Assembly: GCF_020164475.1 (NCBI RefSeq)
Contig: NZ_JAIQWX010000036.1
Span: forward strand, 1-46,874
DNA from: Pseudomonas sp. REP124
Lineage (GTDB): Bacteria > Pseudomonadota > Gammaproteobacteria > Pseudomonadales > Pseudomonadaceae
Length of the DNA stretch: 46,874 bases
Direction of reading: 5' to 3'
Each line of letters starts with the position of its first letter. The stretch's first letter is position 1. Below the pieces are notes generated by a model. It was not told where the DNA came from. It searched no databases and saw only the letters and a program-made list of their open reading frames with translations. Shown piece after piece: positions 1 to 13,500 of this stretch. The translations under genes were made by a program, and so were the position numbers.

Positions 1-75
1 TTCGTTTCGCCACATTTCTATGCAATAGCTCCGGGCGTGGCTATCATGCGGGCCTCATGGTGAGGCGAGACTTGC

Positions 76-1035
76 ATGCTGACGTTGTTAAAGCTTCTTA
101 AGGATGGTCGATTTCACTCGGGCCAAGCTCTGGGTTCTGCCTTGGGTGTCAGTCGCAGTGCTGTATGGAAGCAGCTTCAACAGCTAGAGGCTGAGCTGGG
201 GCTGACCATTCACAAAGTGCGAGGGCGTGGCTATCAATTGTCTGCGCCGCTGACGCTACTTGATTCTGCAGAAATCAAGAAAATGCCGCCGTACCGCGAT
301 TGGCCTGTGCTGGTCTTCGACTCAATCGATTCCACGAACGCTGAAGCCCTGCGGGCGATCGAGCGGCTTCAGCCTGCGCCATTTCTGGTGCTCGCTGAGC
401 GGCAGACAGCTGGGCGCGGACGGCGTGGTCGGAAGTGGGTAAGTCCGTTCGCGGAAAACGTCTACTACAGCCTGGTGCTTCGTATTGATGGTGGGATGCG
501 CCAGCTGGAAGGCCTGAGCCTCGTTGTTGGGCTCGCCGTTATGCATTCTCTGCGTGAGCTTGGTGTTCCTGGTGTGGGCTTGAAGTGGCCTAACGATGTC
601 TTGGTCGGCCAGAAAAAAATTGCAGGGATATTGCTTGAGTTGGTTGGCGATCCTGCTGATGTGTGTCACGTGGTGCTGGGTGTCGGTATAAATGTGAACA
701 TGCAGATGACTGATGAGGTTGATCAGCAGTGGACCTCTATGCGCTTGGAAGCCAGCAGGGCCTTCGATCGTAATCGTTTGGTTGCGGAGCTGGGGGGGAT
801 GCTTCAGAAATACCTCGAACGGCATCGGGTTGGCGGTTTTGCAGCAGTCCAGGCTGAGTGGGAGCAAAACCATCTATGGCAGGGGCGCGCGGTGTCGCTA
901 ATCGCGGGTGCCAACCAGATCGATGGTGAAGTATTAGGTATCGATAGTCAGGGCGCCTTGCGTCTGAAGGTGGGTGGTGTGGAAAAGGTCTTCAGTGGCG
1001 GCGAGCTCAGCTTGAGGTTGCGCAATGATTCTTGA
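76..1035 (+). CDS. birA: Bifunctional biotin-protein ligase / biotin operon repressor BirA
   Basis: Joins biotin to the acceptor lysine of biotin carboxyl carrier proteins through biotinyl-5'-AMP, and as a holo-dimer represses biotin synthesis genes. The protein has 319 residues, near the 321 of E. coli BirA. The N-terminus (about 1-60) is a winged helix-turn-helix ([20 protein letters not shown]). The catalytic core carries the biotinyl-AMP loop GRGRRGRKW at 113-121 and LKWPNDV, with its lysine at 170, followed by [11 protein letters not shown]-terminal SH3-like domain follows from about 270. The presence of the HTH domain makes this the regulatory (class II) form. It overlaps coaX by 11 bases, so the two are translated from one message. 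The 75 bases upstream show no gene. Confidence 0.96.
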   Translation: MLTLLKLLKDGRFHSGQALGSALGVSRSAVWKQLQQLEAELGLTIHKVRGRGYQLSAPLTLLDSAEIKKMPPYRDWPVLVFDSIDSTNAEALRAIERLQPAPFLVLAERQTAGRGRRGRKWVSPFAENVYYSLVLRIDGGMRQLEGLSLVVGLAVMHSLRELGVPGVGLKWPNDVLVGQKKIAGILLELVGDPADVCHVVLGVGINVNMQMTDEVDQQWTSMRLEASRAFDRNRLVAELGGMLQKYLERHRVGGFAAVQAEWEQNHLWQGRAVSLIAGANQIDGEVLGIDSQGALRLKVGGVEKVFSGGELSLRLRNDS

Positions 1036-1774
1036 GCTTGACTGTGGAAACAGCTTTATCAAATGGCGTGTGCTCGGCGCGAATGCCTGCCTGCTGGTGG
1101 GGGAGGGTGTTGCCGATTCTGATCATGCGCTGATTGACGGTTTGAATGCGCTAGATGGGTTGTCCTTGAAGTTTTGTCGGCTGGTGAGTGTCCGCACTGC
1201 CGAGGAAACCGGTGTGTTAATCGCATTACTAAAGGCATCCTTTGATGTTTCGGTGGTCTGTGCCGCCCCAGCACAGGAAATGTCCGGCGTTCGTAATGGT
1301 TACGAAGAATTTGAGCGGTTGGGACTTGATCGCTGGCTCGCCTTGTTGGGGGGGTATCACCTGGCTGCGGGCGCTTGCCTTGTATTGGATTTTGGTACGG
1401 CCGTTACAGCGGATTTCGTTGCTGCGGATGGCGAGCATCTTGGTGGGTTCATTTGTCCGGGGATGCCGTTGATGCGTAACCAGCTCCGTACCCATACCCG
1501 GAAAATTCGCTATGGCGACGCCGCGGCTGAACGTGCGTTGGAGAACCTTATCCCGGGTCGTACGACGGTTGAGGCGGTTGAGCGCGGTTGTCTGCTGATG
1601 TTGCGAGGTTTCGTTCTCACTCAGCTTGAATTGGCGCGCGACTATTGGGGGCAAGATTTCACGGTCTTTCTTACGGGTGGGGATGCATCCCAGGTCTCGG
1701 AGATGGTGCCGCAGGCCAAGGTGGTTCCGGATCTGGTATTTGTTGGCTTGGCCATGGCTTGTCCCTTGCCCTGA
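1025..1774 (+). CDS. coaX: Type III pantothenate kinase CoaX
   Basis: Phosphorylates pantothenate, the first step of coenzyme A synthesis in the cytoplasm. It has 249 residues and the ASKHA-fold signatures of the type III family: [11 protein letters not shown] at the N-terminus (phosphate 1 motif), [14 protein letters not shown] in the middle and FLTGGDA near the C-terminus. Type III enzymes are insensitive to CoA feedback, and Pseudomonas uses this type instead of CoaA. The start codon lies inside the end of birA, which suggests translational coupling. The next gene begins 7 bases after its stop. Confidence 0.95.
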   Translation: MILELDCGNSFIKWRVLGANACLLVGEGVADSDHALIDGLNALDGLSLKFCRLVSVRTAEETGVLIALLKASFDVSVVCAAPAQEMSGVRNGYEEFERLGLDRWLALLGGYHLAAGACLVLDFGTAVTADFVAADGEHLGGFICPGMPLMRNQLRTHTRKIRYGDAAAERALENLIPGRTTVEAVERGCLLMLRGFVLTQLELARDYWGQDFTVFLTGGDASQVSEMVPQAKVVPDLVFVGLAMACPLP

Positions 1775-1781
1775 GGTCTTT

Positions 1782-2222
1782 ATGCGCTGGTTGTTTTTAC
1801 TGCTGCTTGTTCTGAACGTCTTTTACTACATCTGGCATCAGCAAGAGGCTCCTTTGCGGGCAAAGGACGTAACGCCTCTGAGTTTATATAAAGGAGGGCA
1901 GCAGGATATTCGGCTTTTGAGTGAGGCGCCTGACGCAGCCAGGGACAAGGGCAAGGTGGTTCAGGCTGATGGTGGTTGTCTCTACTTGGGTGGTTTTGCT
2001 CGGCAGGACGCAGCTCAGGGGCTTGAGCGCAGGTTGACGGGTATGGACGTCAAGTTTCAAAGTTTGCCCAGGGCGGGCTCGGAAACCGCGTCGTACTGGG
2101 TGCGTGTTGCCCCGGAAAGCAGGCGCTGGCTGGATGACCTGCAGCTGATAAACCTTTCTAAAGAATTCAATGAGTTAAAACATAAAATAATGCCTTGCGA
2201 GGGGGTTGCGCCTTCGGAATAG
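1782..2222 (+). CDS. SPOR-domain-like membrane-anchored protein
   Basis: Predicted 146-residue protein with an N-terminal hydrophobic segment (MRWLFLLLLVLNVFYYIW, 1-18) that should act as an uncleaved inner-membrane anchor, leaving the rest in the periplasm. The region from about 60 resembles a SPOR peptidoglycan-binding repeat: CLYLGGFARQDAAQGLERRL, then YWVRVAP, then KHKIMPCEG. The start chosen is the ATG just after coaX; an open frame continues upstream but only inside coaX. The same gene follows birA-coaX in P. aeruginosa. The function is unknown; a role in envelope or division-site binding is inferred from the domain only. Confidence 0.8.
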   Translation: MRWLFLLLLVLNVFYYIWHQQEAPLRAKDVTPLSLYKGGQQDIRLLSEAPDAARDKGKVVQADGGCLYLGGFARQDAAQGLERRLTGMDVKFQSLPRAGSETASYWVRVAPESRRWLDDLQLINLSKEFNELKHKIMPCEGVAPSE

Positions 2223-2234
2223 TTTGCATAGAAT
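2206..2234 (+). promoter_or_regulatory. Possible upstream tandem promoter of the tRNA operon
   Basis: TTGCGC and TAGAAT are separated by 17 bases and followed by a GC-rich discriminator (GGCGCCCGC). The site overlaps the end of the SPOR gene and lies about 115 bases upstream of the stronger promoter. This is inferred from sequence match alone. Confidence 0.4.
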
Positions 2235-2323
2235 GGCGCCCGCTCCACAGCGAAGACCTAAAGCGGTAAGCGATGTGAAGCGAAGTCAAAGCAGCTAACC
2301 TCAAGATTTTAATGAGAAAATGC

Positions 2324-2351
2324 TTGACAGAAGGCTGGCATAGTATAGAAT
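2324..2351 (+). promoter_or_regulatory. Promoter of tRNA-Tyr/Gly/Thr operon
   Basis: A perfect -35 TTGACA and a -10 TAGAAT lie 16 bases apart, 14 bases before tRNA-Tyr. The GC-rich stretch after the -10 (GCCGGCTCGC) is the discriminator type linked to stringent control of stable-RNA promoters by ppGpp and DksA. Confidence 0.8.
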
Positions 2352-2364
2352 GCCGGCTCGCTTA

Positions 2365-2449
<85 letters not shown>

Positions 2450-2472
2450 TTTTAGCGAGAGCTGCACGCCTC

Positions 2473-2546
<74 letters not shown>

Positions 2547-2572
2547 AGTTTGCAGGTTTTGCATAGTGTTAC

Positions 2573-2648
2573 GCTCTTGTAGCTCAGTTGGTAGAGCACA
2601 CCCTTGGTAAGGGTGAGGTCAGCGGTTCAAATCCGCTCAAGAGCTCCA
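2573..2648 (+). tRNA. tRNA-Thr (GGT)
   Basis: 76 bases with acceptor GCTCTTG/CAAGAGC and encoded CCA. The loop TTGGTAA in a CACCC/GGGTG stem gives anticodon GGT. In E. coli and P. aeruginosa this tRNA is directly followed by tufB; here a terminator follows 6 bases after the CCA end. Confidence 0.97.
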
Positions 2649-2654
2649 TATAAC

Positions 2655-2686
2655 AAGGCAGATATGAAAATATCTGCCTTTGTTTT
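2655..2686 (+). terminator. Intrinsic terminator after tRNA-Thr
   Basis: The arms AAGGCAGATAT and ATATCTGCCTT form a perfect 11-bp stem with a GAAA loop, followed by TGTTTT. It ends the Tyr-Gly-Thr transcript. Confidence 0.88.
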
Positions 2687-2766
2687 AATGGCCTGCAATG
2701 GTTGTGTTGGATTTGGTGGTGTTGTATGGCCGGATTCCTGTCTAGACCGGGTCATTGATTAAGCTG

Positions 2767-2795
2767 TTGTAAAGTCTCCTTCAGGTCAGCATAAT
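2767..2795 (+). promoter_or_regulatory. Promoter of tRNA-Trp-secE-nusG
   Basis: TTGTAA and CATAAT are separated by exactly 17 bases, 20 bases upstream of tRNA-Trp. With a terminator just upstream, this is the likely start of the tRNA-Trp/secE/nusG transcript. Confidence 0.7.
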
Positions 2796-2815
2796 GGTCG
2801 GCCTGATTTTGTTTT

Positions 2816-2891
2816 AGGTCAGTAGCTCAATTGGCAGAGCGACGGTCTCCAAAACCGTAGGTTGGGGGTTCGATTCCCTCCTGACCTGCCA
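2816..2891 (+). tRNA. tRNA-Trp (CCA)
   Basis: 76 bases with acceptor AGGTCAG/CTGACCT and encoded CCA. The anticodon CCA lies in the loop TCTCCAAAA context. secE starts 45 bases downstream with no terminator between, as in other Pseudomonas, so the tRNA is probably processed from the secE-nusG mRNA. Confidence 0.97.
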
Positions 2892-2936
2892 GATTCACCA
2901 GGTGTGTCTGGCTTTCTTTTCACAGGATCTTCATAG

Positions 2937-3305
2937 ATGACTCCTAAAGCTGAAGCTCAAGGCTCTCGCTTCGATCTGCTCAAGTGGCTAGTGGTAGTCG
3001 CTTTGGTGGTTGTTGGCGTTGTTGGCAATCAGTACTTCTCTGCTTCGCCGATCCTGTACCGTGTGCTTGCTTTGCTCGTGATTGCTGCTGTCGCTGCGTT
3101 TGTGGGTCTGCAGACTGTCAAGGGTAAGTCTTTCTTTGTGCTGGTGAAGGAAGCGCGCACCGAAATTCGTAAAGTCGTATGGCCAACTCGTCAGGAAACC
3201 ACTCAGACCACGTTGATCGTTGTGGCTGTTGTTCTGGTTATGGCGTTGCTGTTGTGGGGTCTTGATTCCCTGCTCGGCTGGCTTGTTTCCTTGATTGTCG
3301 GTTAA
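2937..3305 (+). CDS. secE: Protein translocase subunit SecE
   Basis: Inner-membrane subunit that clamps the SecY channel of the general secretory pathway. The 122-residue protein has three hydrophobic segments (about 14-31, 38-60 and 92-120), the three-helix form found in gammaproteobacteria. The conserved amphipathic segment KEARTEIRKVVWPTRQET precedes the last helix. It is followed after 9 bases by nusG, the near-universal secE-nusG pair. Its partner SecY is encoded at 28711-30039 in the same window. Confidence 0.97.
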   Translation: MTPKAEAQGSRFDLLKWLVVVALVVVGVVGNQYFSASPILYRVLALLVIAAVAAFVGLQTVKGKSFFVLVKEARTEIRKVVWPTRQETTQTTLIVVAVVLVMALLLWGLDSLLGWLVSLIVG

Positions 3306-3314
3306 GGGTGTCCC

Positions 3315-3848
3315 GTGGCTAAGCGTTGGTATGTTGTTCATGCTTACTCGGGTTACGAGAAGCACGTAATGCGCTCGTTGATCGAGCGTGTAAAGCTGGC
3401 TGGCATGGAAGATGGTTTCGGCGAAATTCTGGTCCCCACTGAAGAAGTGGTTGAGATGCGGAATGGTCAGAAGCGCAAGAGCGAGCGCAAATTCTTTCCA
3501 GGCTATGTGCTGGTCCAGATGGATATGAACGAGGGTACTTGGCACTTGGTCAAGGATACTCCTCGTGTCATGGGCTTTATCGGTGGGACCGCTGATAAAC
3601 CTGCGCCGATTACTGACAAAGAAGCAGAGGCAATTCTGCGTCGTGTCGCTGATGGTAGCGATAAGCCGAAGCCTAAGACGCTGTTTGAGCCGGGTGAGAC
3701 TGTTCGTGTCAATGACGGTCCGTTCGCTGACTTTAACGGCGTTGTCGAAGAAGTTAACTACGAAAAGAGCCGGATCCAGGTGGCAGTGCTCATTTTCGGT
3801 CGCTCTACTCCGGTAGAGTTGGAGTTCAGCCAGGTCGAAAAGGTCTAG
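3315..3848 (+). CDS. nusG: Transcription termination/antitermination factor NusG
   Basis: Binds RNA polymerase and either Rho or ribosomal protein S10, coupling transcription to termination or to translation. It has 177 residues: an NGN domain ([16 protein letters not shown] at the start) and a C-terminal KOW domain around [19 protein letters not shown]. The start is GTG, placed directly before the conserved [13 protein letters not shown] terminator-like hairpin follows the stop and separates nusG from rplK. Confidence 0.97.
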   Translation: MAKRWYVVHAYSGYEKHVMRSLIERVKLAGMEDGFGEILVPTEEVVEMRNGQKRKSERKFFPGYVLVQMDMNEGTWHLVKDTPRVMGFIGGTADKPAPITDKEAEAILRRVADGSDKPKPKTLFEPGETVRVNDGPFADFNGVVEEVNYEKSRIQVAVLIFGRSTPVELEFSQVEKV

Positions 3849-3863
3849 TTGAGCAAGCATCCC

Positions 3864-3892
3864 AACCCCGCAGCCGTAGGCTGTGGGGTTTT
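3864..3892 (+). terminator. Terminator/attenuator between nusG and rplK
   Basis: AACCCCGCAGCC and GGCTGTGGGGTT form a 12-bp stem (one G-U pair) with loop GTA, followed by TTTTG. The remaining 73 bases before rplK are its leader. They include a small GCCT-TTCG-AGGC hairpin that could belong to an L1 autoregulation site, although I see no decisive match. Confidence 0.7.
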
Positions 3893-3965
3893 GTCGTCAC
3901 TGGGATAAACGCGCAAGCAACCGGGGAGCCTTTCGAGGCGTTTGAACCCGTAATTGGAGTGCCTC

Positions 3966-4397
3966 ATGGCCAAGAAGATTACCGCTTACATCAAGCTGCA
4001 AGTGAAGGCCGCTCAGGCTAACCCAAGCCCACCTGTTGGTCCTGCTCTGGGTCAGCACGGCGTGAACATCATGGAATTCTGCAAGGCTTTCAATGCCCGT
4101 ACTCAGGGTCTTGAGCCAGGTCTGCCGACTCCAGTGATCATCACTGTTTACAGCGACCGTAGCTTCACGTTCGAAACCAAATCCACCCCTGCTTCGGTTC
4201 TGCTGAAGAAGGCGGCAGGTCTGACCAGCGGTTCCGCTCGTCCGAACACCGTTAAGGTTGGCACCGTAACTCGTGCTCAGCTGGAAGAAATCGCGAAAAC
4301 CAAAAACGCGGATCTGACTGCAGCTGATATGGAAGCAGCCGTGCGTACTATCGCCGGTTCTGCTCGTAGCATGGGCCTTAACGTGGAGGGTGTGTAA
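3966..4397 (+). CDS. rplK: 50S ribosomal protein L11
   Basis: Forms the GTPase-associated centre with 23S rRNA and L10, and is needed for RelA activation by uncharged tRNA. It has 143 residues with the N-terminal proline-rich loop ([18 protein letters not shown]) and the C-terminal rRNA-binding domain. The ATG of [12 protein letters not shown] is chosen because a GGAG ribosome site precedes it; an in-frame ATG 12 bases upstream lacks one. Its stop overlaps the start of rplA (TAATG). Confidence 0.97.
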   Translation: MAKKITAYIKLQVKAAQANPSPPVGPALGQHGVNIMEFCKAFNARTQGLEPGLPTPVIITVYSDRSFTFETKSTPASVLLKKAAGLTSGSARPNTVKVGTVTRAQLEEIAKTKNADLTAADMEAAVRTIAGSARSMGLNVEGV

Positions 4398-5092
4398 TGG
4401 CTAAGCTGACCAAGCGTCAAAAGGCTATCGCCGGCAAAATCGAAGCAGGCAAGTCCTACAACATTGTAGACGCCGCTGCACTGCTGGCCGAGCTGTCGAC
4501 TGTCAAGTTCAGCGAGTCGTTCGACGTTGCTGTAAACCTGGGTGTTGACCCACGTAAATCCGACCAGGTCGTTCGTAGCGCTACCGTGCTGCCGCACGGC
4601 ACTGGCAAGACCGTTCGCGTTGCTGTGTTCACCCAGGGTCCAGCTGCTGAGGCCGCTCTGGCTGCCGGCGCTGACCGTGTAGGTATGGACGAACTGGCTG
4701 CCGAAATGAAAGGCGGCGACCTGAACTATGACGTAGTGATTGCATCTCCTGATGCAATGCGCGTTGTAGGTCAGTTGGGTCAGATCCTCGGTCCACGTGG
4801 TCTGATGCCTAACCCTAAAGTCGGCACCGTAACTCCAGACGTAGCTACCGCGGTTAAAAACGCCAAGGCTGGTCAGGTTCGTTATCGCACCGACAAAAAC
4901 GGCATCATCCACACTTCCGTTGGCAAGATCGGCTTCGATGCCGTCAAGCTGAAGGAAAACGTTGAAGCCCTGATCGCTGACCTGAAGCGTATCAAGCCAG
5001 CTTCTTCGAAAGGTATCTACGTCAAGCGCGTAACCCTGAGCACCACTATGGGCCCAGGTCTGGTCATCGATCAGAGCTCGCTGGACGCGTAA
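4397..5092 (+). CDS. rplA: 50S ribosomal protein L1
   Basis: Forms the mobile L1 stalk that helps release deacylated tRNA from the E site. In enterobacteria it represses translation of its own L11-L1 message. The 231-residue protein carries the L1 signature region ([17 protein letters not shown]). It overlaps rplK by one base, giving tight coupling consistent with such feedback. It is followed by the 198-base rplJ leader. Confidence 0.97.
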   Translation: MAKLTKRQKAIAGKIEAGKSYNIVDAAALLAELSTVKFSESFDVAVNLGVDPRKSDQVVRSATVLPHGTGKTVRVAVFTQGPAAEAALAAGADRVGMDELAAEMKGGDLNYDVVIASPDAMRVVGQLGQILGPRGLMPNPKVGTVTPDVATAVKNAKAGQVRYRTDKNGIIHTSVGKIGFDAVKLKENVEALIADLKRIKPASSKGIYVKRVTLSTTMGPGLVIDQSSLDA

Positions 5093-5290
5093 GACGCGAA
5101 TTGGCGCAAGAGATTGCGCCAATTGAAAAATTGGGGTCCCTGCCTGGCGGGGGCTGTCCAAGACCGTAGGCGACGAAAGTCTTAAACCACAAGCCTACGC
5201 AGATGGTGCTCCCGGTTCCTTACCGAATCAGACACCAAAACGACATCCGGTTTCGACTGGATGAAACGGTAACAAGCAGGAGTTAAACCC
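5093..5290 (+). promoter_or_regulatory. rplJ leader (probable L10 autoregulatory region) with strong hairpin
   Basis: A 198-base untranslated region. At 5099-5124 AATTGGCGCAA and TTGCGCCAATT form a perfect 11-bp stem with a GAGA loop but no U-tract, so it is more likely an RNA-stability or processing element than a terminator. The rest up to the GCAGGAG ribosome site of rplJ has the position and length of the L10 leader, where L10-L7/L12 complexes repress translation in enterobacteria. The L10-binding fold itself is not proven here. Confidence 0.55.
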
Positions 5291-5791
5291 GTGGCAATTA
5301 AACTCGAAGACAAGAAGGCCATCGTCGCTGAAGTCAACGAGGCTGCCAAAGTCGCTCTGTCCGCTGTCGTGGCCGATGCCCGTGGCGTAACAGTAGGCGC
5401 AATGACCGGACTCCGTAAAGAGGCTCGTGAAGCTGGCGTTTACGTACGTGTCGTACGTAACACCCTGCTCAAGCGCGCTGTTGATGGCACTGAGTTCAGT
5501 GTTCTCAACGACGTGTTCACCGGCCCTACCCTGATCGCTTTCTCCAACGAACACCCGGGCGCTGCTGCTCGTCTGTTCAAAGAGTTCGCCAAGGGGCAGG
5601 ACAAGTTCGAGATCAAGGCAGCTGCGTTTGATGGCAAGTTCCTTGCCGCTAACCAGATCGACGTGTTGGCTACTTTGCCGACCCGCGACGAAGCTATTGC
5701 GAAACTGATGAGCGTGATCCAAGGCGCTACCAGCAAGCTGGCTCGTACCCTGGCAGCCGTTCGCGACCAGAAAGAAGCTGCTGCAGCCTAA
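5291..5791 (+). CDS. rplJ: 50S ribosomal protein L10
   Basis: Base of the L7/L12 stalk: its N-terminal domain binds 23S rRNA and its C-terminal helix binds L7/L12 dimers. It has 166 residues (E. coli 165). The start is GTG, preceded by a GCAGGAG ribosome site, and is followed by [14 protein letters not shown]. rplL follows after 78 bases. Confidence 0.97.
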   Translation: MAIKLEDKKAIVAEVNEAAKVALSAVVADARGVTVGAMTGLRKEAREAGVYVRVVRNTLLKRAVDGTEFSVLNDVFTGPTLIAFSNEHPGAAARLFKEFAKGQDKFEIKAAAFDGKFLAANQIDVLATLPTRDEAIAKLMSVIQGATSKLARTLAAVRDQKEAAAA

Positions 5792-5869
5792 GGCGCAGTC
5801 GAATCTTTCAAAATCATATGTTTAATTTGATGGCTGCGTAGGCTGTCACCCCAATACAGGATTCAAGTC

Positions 5870-6235
5870 ATGTCTCTGACTAACGAACAAATCATCGAAG
5901 CAATCGGCCAGAAAACCGTTCTGGAAGTTGTTGAGCTGATCAAAGCAATGGAAGAAACCTTCGGCGTGACCGCTGCTGTTGCTGCTGCTGGTCCAGCTGC
6001 TGCTGCCGCTGTTGTTGAAGAGCAAACCGAGTTCAACGTTGTTCTGGTTGAAGCCGGCGAGAAGAAAGTAAACGTGATCAAGGCAGTTCGTGAACTGACC
6101 GGTCTGGGCCTGAAAGAAGCCAAAGAGAAAGTCGACGGCGCTCCTCAGGTTGTAGCTGAAGGCGTTTCGAAAGAAGCTGCTGAAGACGCTAAGAAGAAGC
6201 TGGAAGAAGCAGGCGCTAAAGTCGAGCTGAAGTAA
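5870..6235 (+). CDS. rplL: 50S ribosomal protein L7/L12
   Basis: Stalk protein present in several copies per ribosome that recruits EF-Tu, EF-G and the other translational GTPases. It has 121 residues: an N-terminal dimerisation domain, an alanine-rich hinge ([17 protein letters not shown]) and a globular C-terminal domain with the factor-binding surface ([20 protein letters not shown]). An attenuator hairpin lies between it and rpoB, which fits the much higher demand for L7/L12 than for RNA polymerase. Confidence 0.97.
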   Translation: MSLTNEQIIEAIGQKTVLEVVELIKAMEETFGVTAAVAAAGPAAAAAVVEEQTEFNVVLVEAGEKKVNVIKAVRELTGLGLKEAKEKVDGAPQVVAEGVSKEAAEDAKKKLEEAGAKVELK

Positions 6236-6281
6236 GCATCGACTTTGCTCCTCCAGCCCGAGCGTCAAGCGAAAGGCTGAT

Positions 6282-6310
6282 GGCTGGTGGCTTTTGCCAC
6301 CGGCCTTTTT
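6282..6310 (+). terminator. rplL-rpoB attenuator
   Basis: GGCTGGTGGC and GCCACCGGCC form a 10-bp stem (one G-U) with a TTTT loop, followed by TTTTT. No promoter is evident in the 218-base gap, so rpoB and rpoC are probably expressed by partial read-through of this site, as in E. coli. Confidence 0.85.
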
Positions 6311-6453
6311 CCGTTATTGGCGCTCGACTGGGTCGGCGCCTATAACGAGCTGTACCACCCGATGCGGTGGCGCAAACCATGGGGTTTGCACGATTTTCTG
6401 GCTACTCCCGTCGGGAGGGCCAAACAAGCAGGTGACCAAGCTGGGGAACGCTG

Positions 6454-10527
<4,074 letters not shown>

Positions 10528-10591
10528 CACGTGACGCGAATCGAGAGCGGGGCAGGATTGCCCGCTCTCTGCTCCGCCAGGAGGAAAGGCC

Positions 10592-13500
10592 TTGAAAGAC
10601 CTACTGAATTTGCTGAAAAACCAGGGTCAAGTCGAAGAGTTCGATGCCATCCGTATCGGATTGGCATCGCCTGAGATGATCCGTTCGTGGTCGTTCGGTG
10701 AAGTTAAAAAGCCGGAAACCATCAACTACCGTACGTTCAAGCCTGAGCGTGACGGTCTGTTCTGCGCCAAGATCTTTGGCCCGGTAAAGGATTACGAGTG
10801 CCTGTGCGGTAAGTACAAGCGCTTGAAGCACCGCGGTGTGATCTGCGAGAAGTGCGGCGTTGAAGTTGCACTGGCAAAAGTTCGTCGTGAGCGCATGGCG
10901 CACATTGAACTGGCATCGCCGGTTGCCCACATCTGGTTCCTGAAGTCGCTGCCGTCCCGTATCGGCTTGCTGATGGACATGACCCTGCGTGATATCGAGC
11001 GCGTTCTCTACTTCGAGAGCTACGTCGTTATCGATCCAGGCATGACCACCCTTGAAAAAGGTCAGCTGCTGAACGACGAGCAGTACTTCGAAGCCCTCGA
11101 AGAATTCGGTGACGATTTCGATGCCCGCATGGGTGCCGAAGCTGTCCGCGAACTGCTGCACGCTATCGATCTGGAACACGAGATTGGCCGTCTGCGTGAA
11201 GAAATTCCGCAAACCAACTCCGAAACCAAAATCAAGAAGCTGTCCAAGCGTCTGAAGTTGATGGAAGCCTTCCAGGGTTCCGGCAACCTGCCAGAGTGGA
11301 TGGTGTTGACCGTTCTGCCGGTTCTGCCGCCAGATCTGCGTCCACTGGTCCCACTGGATGGCGGTCGTTTCGCGACTTCCGACCTCAACGATCTGTATCG
11401 TCGAGTGATCAACCGTAACAACCGCTTGAAGCGTCTGCTCGATCTGTCCGCTCCGGACATCATCGTGCGCAACGAAAAGCGTATGTTGCAGGAAGCTGTC
11501 GACGCACTGCTCGACAACGGTCGTCGTGGCCGCGCTATCACCGGTTCCAACAAGCGTCCTCTGAAATCCCTGGCTGACATGATCAAGGGTAAGCAAGGTC
11601 GTTTCCGTCAGAACCTGCTCGGTAAGCGTGTTGACTACTCCGGTCGTTCGGTAATTACCGTAGGTCCGACCCTGCGTCTGCACCAGTGCGGTCTGCCGAA
11701 GAAAATGGCTCTCGAGCTGTTCAAGCCGTTCATTTTCGGCAAGCTGGAAATGCGTGGTCTCGCAACCACCATCAAGGCCGCCAAAAAGATGGTCGAGCGC
11801 GAGCTGCCGGAAGTTTGGGACGTTCTTGCTGAAGTGATTCGCGAACACCCGGTTCTGCTCAACCGTGCACCGACCCTTCACCGTCTGGGTATCCAGGCGT
11901 TTGAACCGGTACTGATCGAAGGTAAGGCTATCCAGCTGCACCCGCTGGTCTGTGCTGCGTACAACGCCGACTTCGACGGCGACCAAATGGCCGTGCACGT
12001 ACCGCTGACACTGGAAGCCCAGCTGGAAGCGCGTGCGTTGATGATGTCGACCAACAACATTCTGTCGCCAGCCAACGGTGAGCCGATCATCGTTCCGTCG
12101 CAGGACGTTGTATTGGGTCTGTACTACATGACTCGTGAAGCGATCAACGCCAAGGGCGAAGGTCGTGTGTTCGCGGATCTGCAGGAAGTTGACCGCGTAT
12201 TCCGCGCTGGCGAAGCCGCGCTGCACGCGAAAGTCAAAGTGCGGATCAACGAAACCGTTAACGATCGTGATGGCGGCAGCGTGACCAGCACCCGTATCGT
12301 CGACACCACCGTCGGCCGTGCGCTGTTGTTCCAGGTCGTACCAAAAGGTCTGTCCTTCGACGTCGTCAACTTGCCGATGAAGAAAAAGGCGATCTCGAAG
12401 CTGATCAACCAGTGCTACCGCGTGGTTGGTCTGAAAGAGACCGTGATCTTCGCTGACCAGTTGATGTACACCGGTTTTGCCTATTCGACCATTTCCGGCG
12501 TTTCCATCGGTGTTAACGACTTCGTTATCCCAGATGAAAAAGCCCGCATTATCGGTACCGCTACCGACGAAGTGAAAGAGATCGAAAGCCAGTACGCTTC
12601 CGGCCTGGTAACCCAGGGCGAGAAGTACAACAAGGTAATCGACCTCTGGTCCAAGGCGAACGACGAAGTTTCCAAGGCGATGATGGCCAACCTCTCGAAA
12701 GAGAAAGTCATCGACCGTCACGGTGACGAAGTCGACCAGGAATCCTTCAACTCGATGTACATGATGGCCGACTCGGGTGCGCGGGGTTCTGCTGCGCAAA
12801 TCCGTCAGCTCGCCGGTATGCGTGGTCTGATGGCCAAGCCAGACGGTTCCATCATCGAGACGCCGATTACTGCGAACTTCCGTGAAGGTTTGAGCGTACT
12901 TCAGTACTTCATCTCCACTCACGGTGCTCGTAAGGGTTTGGCGGATACCGCATTGAAAACTGCGAACTCCGGTTACCTGACTCGTCGTCTGGTAGACGTG
13001 GCGCAGGATCTGGTTGTTACCGAGATCGATTGCGGCACCGAGCACGGCCTGCTGATGACTCCGCACATTGAAGGCGGTGACGTTGTAGAGCCTCTGGGTG
13101 AGCGCGTATTGGGTCGTGTTATCGCCCGTGATGTATTCAAGCCAGGTACCGAGGACGTCATCGTTCCTGCCGGCACGCTGGTTGACGAGAAGTGGGTTGA
13201 ATTCATCGAGCTGAACAGCATCGACGAAGTGATCGTGCGTTCGCCGATCAGCTGCGAAACCCGCTATGGCATTTGCGCCAAGTGCTACGGCCGTGATCTG
13301 GCTCGTGGTCACCAGGTGAACATCGGTGAATCGGTCGGCGTTATCGCTGCCCAGTCCATTGGTGAGCCGGGTACCCAGCTGACAATGCGTACGTTCCACA
13401 TCGGTGGTGCTGCAAGCCGGACCTCCGCAGCCGACAGCGTTCAGGTGAAGAATGGCGGTACCGTCCGTCTGCACAACCTGAAGCACGTTGAGCGAGCAGA

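Noticed and set aside
33..46. GGGCGTGGCTATCA repeated at 224-237 inside birA, as a possible regulatory repeat
   Set aside because: Fourteen bases, one copy coding for a conserved winged-helix segment; no symmetry and no further copy, so it may be chance.
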